64,000 bases of DNA, from contig JANSYJ010000001.1 in NCBI GenBank assembly GCA_024742495.1, positions 124,001 through 188,000 on the forward strand, in the 5' to 3' direction. Origin of the DNA: Bacteroidota bacterium (GTDB lineage: Bacteria > Bacteroidota > Bacteroidia > Flavobacteriales > Schleiferiaceae). Positions within the stretch are counted from its first letter, which is position 1. Each line of letters opens with the position of its first letter. The translations under genes and the position numbers were made by a program. Shown in pieces: positions 17,875 through 25,951 of this stretch. Under the pieces are notes generated by a model. The model saw only the letters and a program-made list of their open reading frames with translations. It did no database searches and was not told where the DNA came from.

Positions 17875-18246
17875 CTAATCTTCCGTTTCACCTTCAAAAG
17901 TATAGTCCACGGCACCCCATTGGTTGAGGCTGCCGGTCCAAGTGCCCGAATAGCCATCACCACTTATAGAGCCGCCAGTACTGCCGCCTAGCACTGCGGT
18001 TTCAATTTTTTCGTGAATAGCCTTTATTACTGCAGAATGATTGCTGCCCTGCACATCAACCCATGAACAAAGGATGCTTCCCGGTTTTAAGCACTTTAAC
18101 TCATTTCGCCAAAAGCCTGGGTCTTGCACCACATAATCGAAGTGGATACCATCCTTTGAACCTTTGCGGGTAACTTTTAAAGGTTTAGCCTTCAAGTCCA
18201 TCCCCATAAAGGCCAGTAAAGAAGCTAATAGAAGTAATTTTTTCAT
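17875..18246 (-). CDS. Small secreted protein of unknown function
   Basis: 123 residues. Signal peptide MKKLLLLASLLAFMGMDLKA, then a small domain with two cysteines (LKCLKPGSILCSW) and a glycine-rich C-terminal third (GGSTGGSISGDGYSGTWTGS). It is the first gene of the three-gene minus-strand unit and is the part that probably sits behind the promoter in 18247-18597. No homologous family recognised. Confidence 0.6.
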   Translation of the reverse strand: MKKLLLLASLLAFMGMDLKAKPLKVTRKGSKDGIHFDYVVQDPGFWRNELKCLKPGSILCSWVDVQGSNHSAVIKAIHEKIETAVLGGSTGGSISGDGYSGTWTGSLNQWGAVDYTFEGETED

Positions 18247-18597
18247 TTTCCCTAGAGTTTAAATTAATCGAGGTTTAAATGAAAGAAGCGCTTGCCTAAA
18301 AAACTATTCATCTCATGCATAAGAGATTTCGACATTACTGGACCTTAATAGCAAGTGAACTAGAAAACAAGAATGGAGGTTTTTATTTCTGGCAAAATGG
18401 AAGTTCGAGGAAGGATCATTTGCTACCGACAATTCCCTTGGCCTAAGGTTTGGAATTCAAGGCAATGAACTGAAAGTTGCAAAGGCTGAACTAGTAGTTC
18501 CATATTCCCAATCCGCCTTTGGCCAAAAAGCATTTTAAAATGGTATTCAAGCAATAAGCGTTATTTTCTACTCTCAAAACAGCGTCATTTTCGCCAA
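18247..18597. other. Intergenic region with a possible gene remnant
   Basis: 351 bp between divergent genes, so it must hold both promoters. On the plus strand 18315-18443 encodes a 42-residue frame (MHKRFRHYWTLIASELENKN...). An overlapping frame, open to a stop at 18536-18538, encodes ~50 residues with protein-like composition (FEEGSFATDNSLGLRFGIQG) but has no start codon. Together they could be one short gene broken by a frameshift. Evidence is weak. Confidence 0.3.
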
Positions 18598-18840
18598 ATG
18601 ATTTTACTTTCAATCTCTATGAATCAAGAGGCACTAATGGACCGTATAAGAGCACTTCGTATTTCGAAAGGCATTAGTCAGGAGGAAATGGCCTTTGCCT
18701 TGGATATTAGTCAGGGTAATTACGCCAAAATCGAAAATAACAAAGTGGCCATTGGTTTGTCGAAGTTGAATAGAATTGCACAATTTTTAGAGGTGGAACT
18801 CAGCACCCTGATCCATTTGCAAAAAAAGGATGATTACTAG
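18598..18840 (+). CDS. Small XRE-family helix-turn-helix regulator
   Basis: 80 residues made almost entirely of one Cro/CI-type HTH domain: MDRIRALRISKGISQEEMAF, ALDISQGNYAKIEN as the recognition helix region, then LSKLNRIAQFLEVELSTLI. Such single-domain proteins are DNA-binding repressors or members of two-component toxin/antitoxin or sensory systems. No partner gene adjoins. An internal ATG at 18619 (MNQEAL) is an equally good start. It is divergent from the 18246-16244 unit, which it could regulate (inference only). Confidence 0.85.
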   Translation: MILLSISMNQEALMDRIRALRISKGISQEEMAFALDISQGNYAKIENNKVAIGLSKLNRIAQFLEVELSTLIHLQKKDDY

Positions 18841-19026
18841 CGCTTGAGCCTTAAGTGTTTTCACTCCCTAAAGGGATAAAATCTTTCGATAAACGGTCAT
18901 TAATCTTCGTTTAATGGTAGCTAAATCAATTTGGCTTTGATAATCAGTGCTTTATATTTCAGATTATTTGCAGTTTATCGTTAAAGTTAAAATCGGATTC
19001 CCTTTTTTTGTGCTTAAATCGTCACT

Positions 19027-19635
19027 ATGCCTAAACACCTGTTCTTCGATTTTGGAGCGGTACTCATTCCAATCGACCAGAGTTTAACTTATAAAGCCTT
19101 TGAAAAGCTCGGTGCGCAAGAAGCGCTGGCCCAACAAGGCGAACTTTTTAATCAATTGGAGCGTGGGGAGCTATCTAGCAGCGATTTCCTTTCTGCAATC
19201 CAGCCTTACTTTTTTCGTAAGAACATCTTTAAAAATGATTTGGCCAAGGCCTGGAATGCCATGTGCTATATTGAGATTCCAGATGAGCATCTAAATCTTT
19301 TAAAACGCTTATCAAAGACCTATACCCTCCATCTGCTTAGTAATACCAATGCCATGCATATTGAGAAAATTCAGGAGCTCTGTGGTCCTTTTAAGTATAA
19401 GCAGTTTATTTCCCTTTTTGAAAGCGTTTATTTCAGTCACGAAATGGGTTCACGTAAGCCCGAGGCAGCCTTCTTTAAAAAGGTATTAAAGGAACAGGAT
19501 TTAAAAGCCGAGGATTGTTACTTTATAGATGACCGGGAGGAAAATGCAGCTGCGGCGGAAAAGTTGGGCATCGAAACCTGGCATTTTGACCCTAAAACGA
19601 ATGATCTTCTGGACTTAAAAAAGAGATTAAAATAA
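19027..19635 (+). CDS. HAD-superfamily hydrolase (YihX-like phosphatase)
   Basis: 202 residues. HAD motifs in order: motif I FFDFGAVLIP (nucleophile Asp near residue 8), motif II LLSNTNAMH (~108), motif III Lys in SRKPEAAFFKKVL (~150), and motif IV CYFIDDREENAAAAEKLG (~168). The second Asp of the usual DxD in motif I is replaced by Gly. That is characteristic of the YihX/epoxide-hydrolase-N-like HAD branch, whose E. coli member hydrolyses alpha-glucose-1-phosphate. A helical cap domain occupies ~15-85. Cytoplasmic. Substrate not predictable from sequence. Stand-alone gene, convergent with the anti-sigma gene. Confidence 0.88.
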   Translation: MPKHLFFDFGAVLIPIDQSLTYKAFEKLGAQEALAQQGELFNQLERGELSSSDFLSAIQPYFFRKNIFKNDLAKAWNAMCYIEIPDEHLNLLKRLSKTYTLHLLSNTNAMHIEKIQELCGPFKYKQFISLFESVYFSHEMGSRKPEAAFFKKVLKEQDLKAEDCYFIDDREENAAAAEKLGIETWHFDPKTNDLLDLKKRLK

Positions 19636-19666
19636 AGGGGAAAAGCTTGAATGAGGCGCTGATCTA

Positions 19667-20512
19667 TTAAACCTTACCCAGCACTACCATTTGCTCCATA
19701 GTCGGGTTTTCACTCCCGCCTAAAGGCTCTAAGGTAATCGCAAAGGCATCGGCATCACTAATGGCCGCCATGTTCTGCAATTGTAGCTCCGTACTACCTT
19801 GATCAAGCAATCCAATGCTCACTGGTTTACCAGCCACAATGGCCCATAATTGATATTGAGCTTCATTACCTTCCTGAGGTAGCTGATCTCTAAACACAAA
19901 AGTCTTTTCGGATTCTGGATTCCAATACACGGTAGCAAGGGCCGACTGATCCTCTTTAACCGCATTTAGCTCAATGCGCTGCACACCGGGTTCAGATACC
20001 GCAGCCCATAAGCCTTGGTACAGTTCACGATCTTTTGCCTCGTATTGCAATTTGTTTTGCAAATCCTCCAGGTCTTGATCTTGGCTAACAATTTCTTGCT
20101 CCATAGCCCGCATAAAGTTGAGGCTATCCTGCCATTGGTAGGCCATGAAGAAAGAAAGCAATATCGCTGCTGCTGCTGCAATCCATCCTAGGGGTGGTTT
20201 ATTATCCGCAGCTTCGCGATTTAAGGGAATCACCTTTTTATCGTCCTCCGTCTCTTTTATAGGACTCATCACTACCGGGGCGGGCTCCTGCTCACCCAAG
20301 TTGGCCATGATTTTTTCCTTTAAACCGGCCGGGGGCTCCATAGCACTTTCAAGCGCCCAAGTACCCATAAGGTCCTCAGCCTGGCGTAATGCCTCATTTA
20401 TCTCGGGGTAGATTTTGCTGAGGCATTGTACCTCACGCTGCTCCTGCTCCGAAACAAATCCCATCACATAATCGTCTATGATGCCGCTTTCTATGTACTT
20501 TTTAGGATCCAA
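19667..20512 (-). CDS. Anti-sigma factor, RskA-like
   Basis: 281 residues. The N-terminal cytoplasmic part (~1-107) has the anti-sigma pattern (IESGIIDDYVMGFVSEQEQREVQ). One transmembrane helix lies at ~108-126, a short coiled-coil at ~130-165, and the C-terminal periplasmic domain is RskA-like (ALATVYWNPESEKTFVF, YQLWAIVAGKPVSIGLL, FAITLEPLGGSENPT). It would hold the ECF sigma factor inactive at the membrane until an envelope signal leads to its release or proteolysis. It overlaps the 3' end of the sigma gene by 11 bp, so the two are translationally coupled. Confidence 0.9.
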   Translation of the reverse strand: MDPKKYIESGIIDDYVMGFVSEQEQREVQCLSKIYPEINEALRQAEDLMGTWALESAMEPPAGLKEKIMANLGEQEPAPVVMSPIKETEDDKKVIPLNREAADNKPPLGWIAAAAAILLSFFMAYQWQDSLNFMRAMEQEIVSQDQDLEDLQNKLQYEAKDRELYQGLWAAVSEPGVQRIELNAVKEDQSALATVYWNPESEKTFVFRDQLPQEGNEAQYQLWAIVAGKPVSIGLLDQGSTELQLQNMAAISDADAFAITLEPLGGSENPTMEQMVVLGKV

Positions 20513-21053
20513 TGTCTTTGGCTAAAAATCGCTTTAATTCAGTTATCGCCTTTCGGGCCCGGGTTTTAACCGTTCCTAAAGGTATGTTTAAGTCTTTGGC
20601 TATCTCACCTTGAGTGAAACCCTTAAAATAGGCTAACTCTAAAACTTTTCGTTCTTCCGGTCGAAGTTTGTCAATCTCCTTTTTTAAACCAATATGATCT
20701 ACTTCTATTTCACCTTGGTTTACGGAATCAACCTTATATACGTTCGAATCAATATCTTGGATTTGTGGTCGACGATCATTTTTTCGAATTTGATCGATGC
20801 AGGTGTTCCGAGTAACATTCATCATCCAAGTATATAACCTGGCTTTACTTGGATCGAATGACTTAGCATAACGCCAAATTTTAATCATCGCTTCCTGGAA
20901 AACTTCCTCTCCATCCTCTTTGGAACCCATCATGCGCGCGCACAATCCAAATAGTACCGCCCCGTAATTATCATATATTAAAGATACCGCTTCCTCATTG
21001 CCTTCCTGCAATAGCGTGCTAATCTTTACTTCTATAGGTGGACGTTTATTCAA
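20502..21053 (-). CDS. ECF-type RNA polymerase sigma factor (SigK-like)
   Basis: 183 residues from a TTG at 21053 (MNKRPPIEVKISTLLQEGNE), matching the usual start of this family. The frame continues upstream only to another TTG at 21113, which adds a low-complexity Ser/Ile/Thr stretch and almost reaches the divergent gene. Sigma region 2 spans ~20-95 (SLIYDNYGAVLFGL, EEVFQEAMIKIW, LYTWMMNVTRNTCIDQIRK) and region 4 ~125-180 (LRPEERKVLELAYFKGFTQG, LNIPLGTVKTRARKA). It is followed directly by its RskA-like anti-sigma factor. The divergent lipoprotein at 21129 is a probable target (inference). Confidence 0.93.
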   Translation of the reverse strand: MNKRPPIEVKISTLLQEGNEEAVSLIYDNYGAVLFGLCARMMGSKEDGEEVFQEAMIKIWRYAKSFDPSKARLYTWMMNVTRNTCIDQIRKNDRRPQIQDIDSNVYKVDSVNQGEIEVDHIGLKKEIDKLRPEERKVLELAYFKGFTQGEIAKDLNIPLGTVKTRARKAITELKRFLAKDIGS

Positions 21054-21128
21054 TTTTTTTTGCCTTCCAGAAATCCAAGTTGACGATATACGCGTAGATA
21101 TAATTGAACTCAAAAAACAAATTGAATT

Positions 21129-21968
21129 ATGATCTCCACGAAAACGCCAAAACTATTAAAATTTGCCTTTGCTGCAGCATTGGCTCTTACTATTACATCA
21201 TGTAGTGATGATGATGATGATAACATGGACACTCCCATGGAACCATCTAAAGCAACTTTGGACATTAGTACCCAAGTGATTTCTCAGAATATGGTAGAAG
21301 TTTCTATGGTTGACTTGCCTTCCGACGGCTGGATAGTGATCCACGCTGATAACGGTAATAATGGTCCCATTGTGCCAGATATTATCTCGGAACCCAAGTT
21401 TGTAGAAGCCGGCGCCAATCAATCAGTAATGGTGCAAATTGCATCAGATGCTACTATTACGGATGGCGACCAAATATGGGTAATGCTTCACGAAGACACC
21501 GGAATGGACATGATGTATGAATTTGATGGCAACAATTCCCTCGACCCACCCTTTACGGTAGATGGTGCTCCGGTAATGACGCCAATTGACATCAACTCCG
21601 CTATGATTATGTCTCCAAACATGGATATCACTAGCAATACCATTACTATTCCTCAAGTTACCGCTGCTGCTGATGGCTGGTTGGTAATACACAATGACGA
21701 CGGAATGGGTGGCATTGTACTACCAGGAATTATTGGTAAAACTCAAGTTAGCAAAGGTGTAAACACCAATGTACAGGTACAATTAGATGCTGGAGTAACT
21801 TACAATCCAGGACAGTTATTATTCCCAATGCTACACTTAGATAATGGTCAAATTGGGGTGTATGAATTCGATGGCAACAGTGCCTTTGATGGTCCCGAAA
21901 TATTTGGTAACGACGCTTTCCCAGGAAACGTGATCTTCACCAGCTTCACGGTAGTAAACGTTAATTAA
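21129..21968 (+). CDS. Lipoprotein with two DUF7282-like domains
   Basis: 279 residues. The lipoprotein signal ends TITSC, followed by an acidic spacer (SDDDDDNMD). Two homologous ~110-residue domains follow: ~45-145 (DGWIVIHADNGNNGPIVPDI, IWVMLHEDTGMDMMYEFDGN) and ~155-275 (DGWLVIHNDDGMGGIVLPGI, LLFPMLHLDNGQIGVYEFDGN). The DGWxVIH plus LHxDxG...YEFDG signature is that of DUF7282-type domains, of unknown function, known mainly from archaea and some bacteria. It is divergent from the ECF sigma/anti-sigma pair with under 80 bp between likely starts, so it may be a target of that system. Located in the envelope. Confidence 0.8.
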   Translation: MISTKTPKLLKFAFAAALALTITSCSDDDDDNMDTPMEPSKATLDISTQVISQNMVEVSMVDLPSDGWIVIHADNGNNGPIVPDIISEPKFVEAGANQSVMVQIASDATITDGDQIWVMLHEDTGMDMMYEFDGNNSLDPPFTVDGAPVMTPIDINSAMIMSPNMDITSNTITIPQVTAAADGWLVIHNDDGMGGIVLPGIIGKTQVSKGVNTNVQVQLDAGVTYNPGQLLFPMLHLDNGQIGVYEFDGNSAFDGPEIFGNDAFPGNVIFTSFTVVNVN

Positions 21969-21990
21969 GATTTAATTTTCCTCCCCAAAG

Positions 21991-22030
21991 ATACCCGCTC
22001 TGGCCTTGCGCTAGGGCGGGTATTTTTTTT
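21991..22030 (+). terminator. Rho-independent terminator of the DUF7282-like lipoprotein gene
   Basis: ATACCCGC (21991-21998) pairs with GCGGGTAT (22016-22023), with the stem running into a tract of T ending at 22030. It lies 22 bp after the stop codon. Confidence 0.9.
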
Positions 22031-22063
22031 GGATTAGAAATTAGAACCTAGAGCTTGGAACCT

Positions 22064-22478
22064 AGATTTGAGATTTGAGATTTGAGACTGGATTTCGCTA
22101 ATTCCAAAGATCGTAGTTCTATCCCAAATCAAGTCTCTCAGCGAGCAAAGCGAGCGGTCTCAGGTCTCAGAGTGAGCAAAGCGAACGGTCTCAGGTCTAT
22201 GAAAGATTTGAGACTGGATTTCGTTAATTCCAAAAGCTGGAACTCCACCGCAATATTAGTCTCTCAGCGAGCAGAGCGAGCGCTCTAAGTTCTAACAGCG
22301 ACCGAAGGAAGCGATCTAGGTTCTTTTAAAGATTTGAGACTAAATCCAGTATGATCCAAAGGTCTTAGTTCTATACCAAATTGAGTCTCTCAGCGAGCAA
22401 AGCGAGCGGTCTCAAGTCTCAAAGCGAGCAAAGCGAGCGGTCTCAGGTCTCAAAGCAAAGCGGTCTCAGGTCTCAGGT
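22064..22478. repeat. Cluster of imperfect ~125-bp intergenic repeats
   Basis: Three copies of AGATTTG (22064-22084) lead into three diverged units of roughly 125 bp starting near 22078, 22205 and 22330. Each opens TTTGAGACTGGATTTCG or a variant, has TAGTTCTA-like text in the middle, and continues AGTCTCTCAGCGAGCAAAGC, with further short copies of GCGAGCAAAGCGAGCGGTCTCAGG. GAGACT near the start of each unit is complementary to AGTCTC in its middle, so each could fold into a hairpin. A 68-codon open frame within the cluster merely translates the repeats. The cluster lies between two 3' ends (21968 plus, 22479 minus), where insertions are harmless. Confidence 0.85.
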
Positions 22479-22880
22479 CTATCTCCGCTCCTGACACAAT
22501 TCCACCAAAACGCCATGACTGCTTTTTGGATGTAAGAAGGCTACCAATTTATTATCAGCGCCAGCTTTGGCTTCTTTGTTTAATAGGGTGAAACCCTCTC
22601 CTTCCAAACGTTTGATTTCGGATTCAATATCTTCTACATCAAAAGCAATGTGGTGTATGCCTTCTCCGCGTTTAGCGATAAACTTAGAAATGGGACTGTC
22701 GGGATGGGTACCTTCCAACAATTCAATTTTATTGGGTCCTACCTGAAAAAAGGAAGTAAGAACCCCTTCGCTTTCTACACCTTCTTCTTTGTAAGCTTCG
22801 GCCCCAAAAAGCTTGGCATAAGTTTCATTGGCCTCCTTTAAATTTTTAACCGCTATTCCAATGTGTTCAATCTTTCGCAT
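22479..22880 (-). CDS. mce: Methylmalonyl-CoA epimerase
   Basis: 133 residues, the usual length. A vicinal-oxygen-chelate (glyoxalase-fold) protein with the metal ligands expected of this family: His in KIEHIGIAV (residue 6), His in GIHHIAFDVED (~76), and Glu in GVLVELCQE near the C-terminus. It interconverts R- and S-methylmalonyl-CoA in the propionate/methylmalonyl pathway, linking to the B12-dependent mutase. It lies 16 bp downstream of the ABC exporter gene on the same strand, so the two may share a transcript without an obvious functional link. Confidence 0.95.
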   Translation of the reverse strand: MRKIEHIGIAVKNLKEANETYAKLFGAEAYKEEGVESEGVLTSFFQVGPNKIELLEGTHPDSPISKFIAKRGEGIHHIAFDVEDIESEIKRLEGEGFTLLNKEAKAGADNKLVAFLHPKSSHGVLVELCQERR

Positions 22881-22896
22881 AAGGATGACTTAGGTT

Positions 22897-24717
22897 TTAA
22901 GCGAAGCTCTGCATCGCCACTAATTTATGATATATGCCCTGACGGTCGAGCAGCTCTTGATGAGTGCCACGCTCGGCAATTACACCCTCATTAATCACCA
23001 CAATTTCATCCGCATGTTGAATGGTGCTAAGCCTATGCGCAATTACCAAAGAGGTCCTGCTTTTCATTAATCGGAACAGCGCGTCTTGCACCAACTTTTC
23101 AGATTCGGTGTCTAAGGCGGATGTGGCCTCATCTAAAATTAAAATTGGGGGATTTTTCAGCACCGCTCTGGCGATACTTAAACGTTGTTTTTGACCGCCA
23201 CTCAGCTTTCCACCGGCATCGCCAATATTGGTATTATAGCCTTCTGGCAAACGGGCAATAAACTCGTGAGCATTGGCAATCTCGGCCGCAGCCTTTATCT
23301 CCTCGGCACTGGCATCGGGCCTACCCAAAGCAATGTTATAGGCTACCGAAGCATTAAATAATAAGGTCTCCTGGGTAACAATACCGAGGTGTCCGCGCAG
23401 GTCTTCCAATTTAATCTCATCAATCGAAAGGCCATCGATTTCTAAACGCCCGCCGCCAATATCATAAAAGCGGGGCACCAAATTGGTGAGGGTTGTTTTT
23501 CCGCCACCACTTTGTCCAACCAAGGCTATTGTTTTTCCCTTTTCAATTCGGAGATTGATGTTTTTGAGAACTTGTTTCTCCTCATAAGAAAAAGACACAT
23601 CCTTAAATTCTATCGACTCCTTAAACTCCTTGCATTCCTTTGCATCGGGTGCATCTTGAATGGGGTTTTCGGCATCTAATAATTCAAAAACTCTTTCCGC
23701 GGATGCGTTTCCTCTTTGAATCTTATAACTCGCCTGCGCTAAACTTTTACTAGGGGGAATAATCTGGTAAAAGAGCAATAAGTAAGCGATAAATTTTTCG
23801 GCGGTAAAATCATTTTCGGCCAATACCTGTCCACCGCCATACCATATAATAATCGCCATTACACCGGTACCTAAAATCTCCGAAATTGGAGATGCCAGGT
23901 CGTTACGGCGCAATACCCTATTCATTAAATTGAAATAGTTATTGGAAGCGCGTTCAAACAAACTTGCTTTTTGCTCTTCGGCGGTAAATGCCTTAATCAC
24001 CTTTAATCCGCTCACCGTCTCCTCGGTTAATGATAAGATCTCGCCTATCGACTCTTGGGCCCGGGTACTGGCTCTTTTTAAGCTCTTACCTACTCGAGTT
24101 ATGATAAATGAAACCAGAGGCAATAGAATAAAAACGAAAAGGGTAAGCTGAGGGCTCATCCATACCAGGATGGCTAAGGAGCTAATGATAATTACCGGTT
24201 CACGGAATATCATCTCCACGGTGGCAATAACCCCCCATTCAATTTCCTTTAGGTCAGAAGTCATACGCGACATTACATCTCCTTTCCGCTTTTCGGTAAA
24301 GTAACCCACCGGCAAGGCCAGTATTTTTTGATGCAAATCCAAACGAATATCGCGGGTGATTCCATTTCGCATTGGAGCCAGCATAAACTGAGCTAAGTAG
24401 CGGAATATATTCTTAAAGATGAAGGCGGTAATAACCAAAAAGCAGACATACATTAAAGCCTGCTGCTGACCCGTTTCCTGCAATCGTGTTCCGATCTCGA
24501 AAGTGAGTAAGGCTTCGGCATAAGCCATGGGATCGCCCTCAAATACCGGCGGACCAGAAGGCGCCTTGGCATTATCGAAAATGATTTGCAAGACTGGAAT
24601 CACCAAGGCTAAACTGGCCAAGGAAAATATGGTGGATAGGAAATTTGCCAGAACGCTTAATAAAACCGTACCCTTGTAAGGGTAAGCGTAGCGTACAACG
24701 CGCCAAAATGCTTTCAT
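22897..24717 (-). CDS. ABC exporter, fused permease and ATPase (MsbA-like)
   Basis: 606 residues. Six transmembrane helices occupy ~15-330. The C-terminal nucleotide-binding domain has Walker A GQSGGGKTTL (~400), the Q-loop in GIVTQETLLF, signature LSGGQKQRLSIARA, Walker B PPILILDEATSALD, and the H-loop in VIAHRLSTI. This is the half-transporter architecture of MsbA-type lipid or drug exporters, working as a homodimer in the inner membrane. Substrate cannot be read from sequence; lipid A-core flipping is a common role. It is divergent from the RND efflux operon with 112 bp between the starts. Confidence 0.93.
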   Translation of the reverse strand: MKAFWRVVRYAYPYKGTVLLSVLANFLSTIFSLASLALVIPVLQIIFDNAKAPSGPPVFEGDPMAYAEALLTFEIGTRLQETGQQQALMYVCFLVITAFIFKNIFRYLAQFMLAPMRNGITRDIRLDLHQKILALPVGYFTEKRKGDVMSRMTSDLKEIEWGVIATVEMIFREPVIIISSLAILVWMSPQLTLFVFILLPLVSFIITRVGKSLKRASTRAQESIGEILSLTEETVSGLKVIKAFTAEEQKASLFERASNNYFNLMNRVLRRNDLASPISEILGTGVMAIIIWYGGGQVLAENDFTAEKFIAYLLLFYQIIPPSKSLAQASYKIQRGNASAERVFELLDAENPIQDAPDAKECKEFKESIEFKDVSFSYEEKQVLKNINLRIEKGKTIALVGQSGGGKTTLTNLVPRFYDIGGGRLEIDGLSIDEIKLEDLRGHLGIVTQETLLFNASVAYNIALGRPDASAEEIKAAAEIANAHEFIARLPEGYNTNIGDAGGKLSGGQKQRLSIARAVLKNPPILILDEATSALDTESEKLVQDALFRLMKSRTSLVIAHRLSTIQHADEIVVINEGVIAERGTHQELLDRQGIYHKLVAMQSFA

Positions 24718-24801
24718 TGCCGCAAAGGTAAGGCATCTCTTTTTGCCTTAAAACCTAAACTTTCCTTAAGTGATTACCGAACTAGAGCCCCAAGTTTTGG
24801 T

Positions 24802-24809
24802 TTACTTTG
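24802..24809 (+). promoter_or_regulatory. Candidate -7 promoter element of the RND efflux operon
   Basis: TTACTTTG, one mismatch from the Bacteroidetes -7 consensus TAnnTTTG, lies 20 bp before the adaptor ATG at 24830. No convincing -33 TTTG was confirmed. Confidence 0.4.
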
Positions 24810-24829
24810 CAGCAATTTGAATCATTCCC

Positions 24830-25951
24830 ATGAAAAGAAGACAATGGGCAATTTTAGGAGGAGCAGCCATCTTGGTTTTGGCCTTTCTTTTTAAAAATTA
24901 CCTGGCTTCTTCAGCAGAAGCTAAGACCTCAGTTAATCGCAGCCAGCAAAAATTGGTCACTTACCAAAACTTATATGCCGACAGCGTCTCTATTCGCATT
25001 CCAATTGATGGACCTGCGCAGGCCCTCAATAAAATTGAACTTTTTTCGGAAGTAAGCGGATTGGTAGGAACGCAATCGCAAAAATTTGAAGAAGGCGCCT
25101 CTTATAAAAAAGGTGAAGTTTTACTGGCCCTAGAAAATTCGGAAGCGCTCAGTGCTTACCGCAGTGCAAGAAGCAACTTTATCAGTTTAGTTGGTCAAGT
25201 TTTACCCGACTTAAAACTAGATTACCCAGATCGCTACGATACTTATTACCGCTATTTGCAAAAGCTCAGCGCCGCAGATAATCTCCCGAAACCCCCGACG
25301 GAGAGCGACCAAAAACTAAAGTTATTTTTAAGCGGAAGAGGTTTTAATAGCGCTTATCAATCAGCGGAAGCCAGCAGAATACGCTTAGATAAGTTTATGC
25401 TTTTAGCCCCTTTTGATGGAACCGTAACCGAGGCCCTGGTGGAAAGCGGACAATTGGTGCGCGCTGGGCAAGCCTTAGGCGAATACATCGGTGAAGGGGA
25501 ATTCGAAATGCTTAGTAGTCTTGGTCCAGATCAAGCGAGAATGGTGGAAATTGGCGATACAGTTGCCTTGGAAAGTATTGATGGCCGGCGCAAATACCAA
25601 GGTCTAGTTTATCGAAAAAACGAAAAAGTAGATCGGAGCACCCAAGGCCTCAATGTCTATATCCGCCTAAATGCATCTGACTTAAATGACGGGGAATATT
25701 TAAGAGCAGAACTGCGAGGTAAAGCCATAGCTAATGCGATGGAAATCTCGAGGAAATTACTCATTGATGAAAAACACCTTTATGTAATTGAGGACAGTAG
25801 CTTGGTAAAGCTAGAGGTGGACATTTTACAGCGCAACCCCGAAATAGTAATTATTGAAGCGCCGAAGAAAATGCTCCAGGTTCCAGTTAAGAAAATTACT
25901 GGCGCCTATCCTGGGATGAAAGTGAAACTGACTAAAGTCCCTGAAGAGTGA
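24830..25951 (+). CDS. RND efflux periplasmic adaptor (membrane-fusion protein)
   Basis: 373 residues. N-terminal membrane anchor ~6-24 (WAILGGAAILVLAFLF), then the lipoyl/barrel-sandwich part (SEVSGLVGTQSQKFEEGASYKKGEVLLAL), a helical hairpin, the second lipoyl half (MLLAPFDGTVTEALVESGQLVRAGQALGEY) and beta-barrel/membrane-proximal domains. It bridges the inner-membrane RND pump and a TolC-type outer-membrane channel. First gene of a three-gene operon; its TGA overlaps the ATG of the permease (ATGA), giving tight translational coupling. Confidence 0.94.
   Translation: MKRRQWAILGGAAILVLAFLFKNYLASSAEAKTSVNRSQQKLVTYQNLYADSVSIRIPIDGPAQALNKIELFSEVSGLVGTQSQKFEEGASYKKGEVLLALENSEALSAYRSARSNFISLVGQVLPDLKLDYPDRYDTYYRYLQKLSAADNLPKPPTESDQKLKLFLSGRGFNSAYQSAEASRIRLDKFMLLAPFDGTVTEALVESGQLVRAGQALGEYIGEGEFEMLSSLGPDQARMVEIGDTVALESIDGRRKYQGLVYRKNEKVDRSTQGLNVYIRLNASDLNDGEYLRAELRGKAIANAMEISRKLLIDEKHLYVIEDSSLVKLEVDILQRNPEIVIIEAPKKMLQVPVKKITGAYPGMKVKLTKVPEE

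Noticed and set aside
22082-22288. 68-codon open frame in the repeat cluster
   Set aside because: It only translates the repeat units, repeating its own peptide, and has no independent protein features.
22064-22478. CRISPR array
   Set aside because: The units are imperfect and differ in length, and there are no regular spacers or cas genes.
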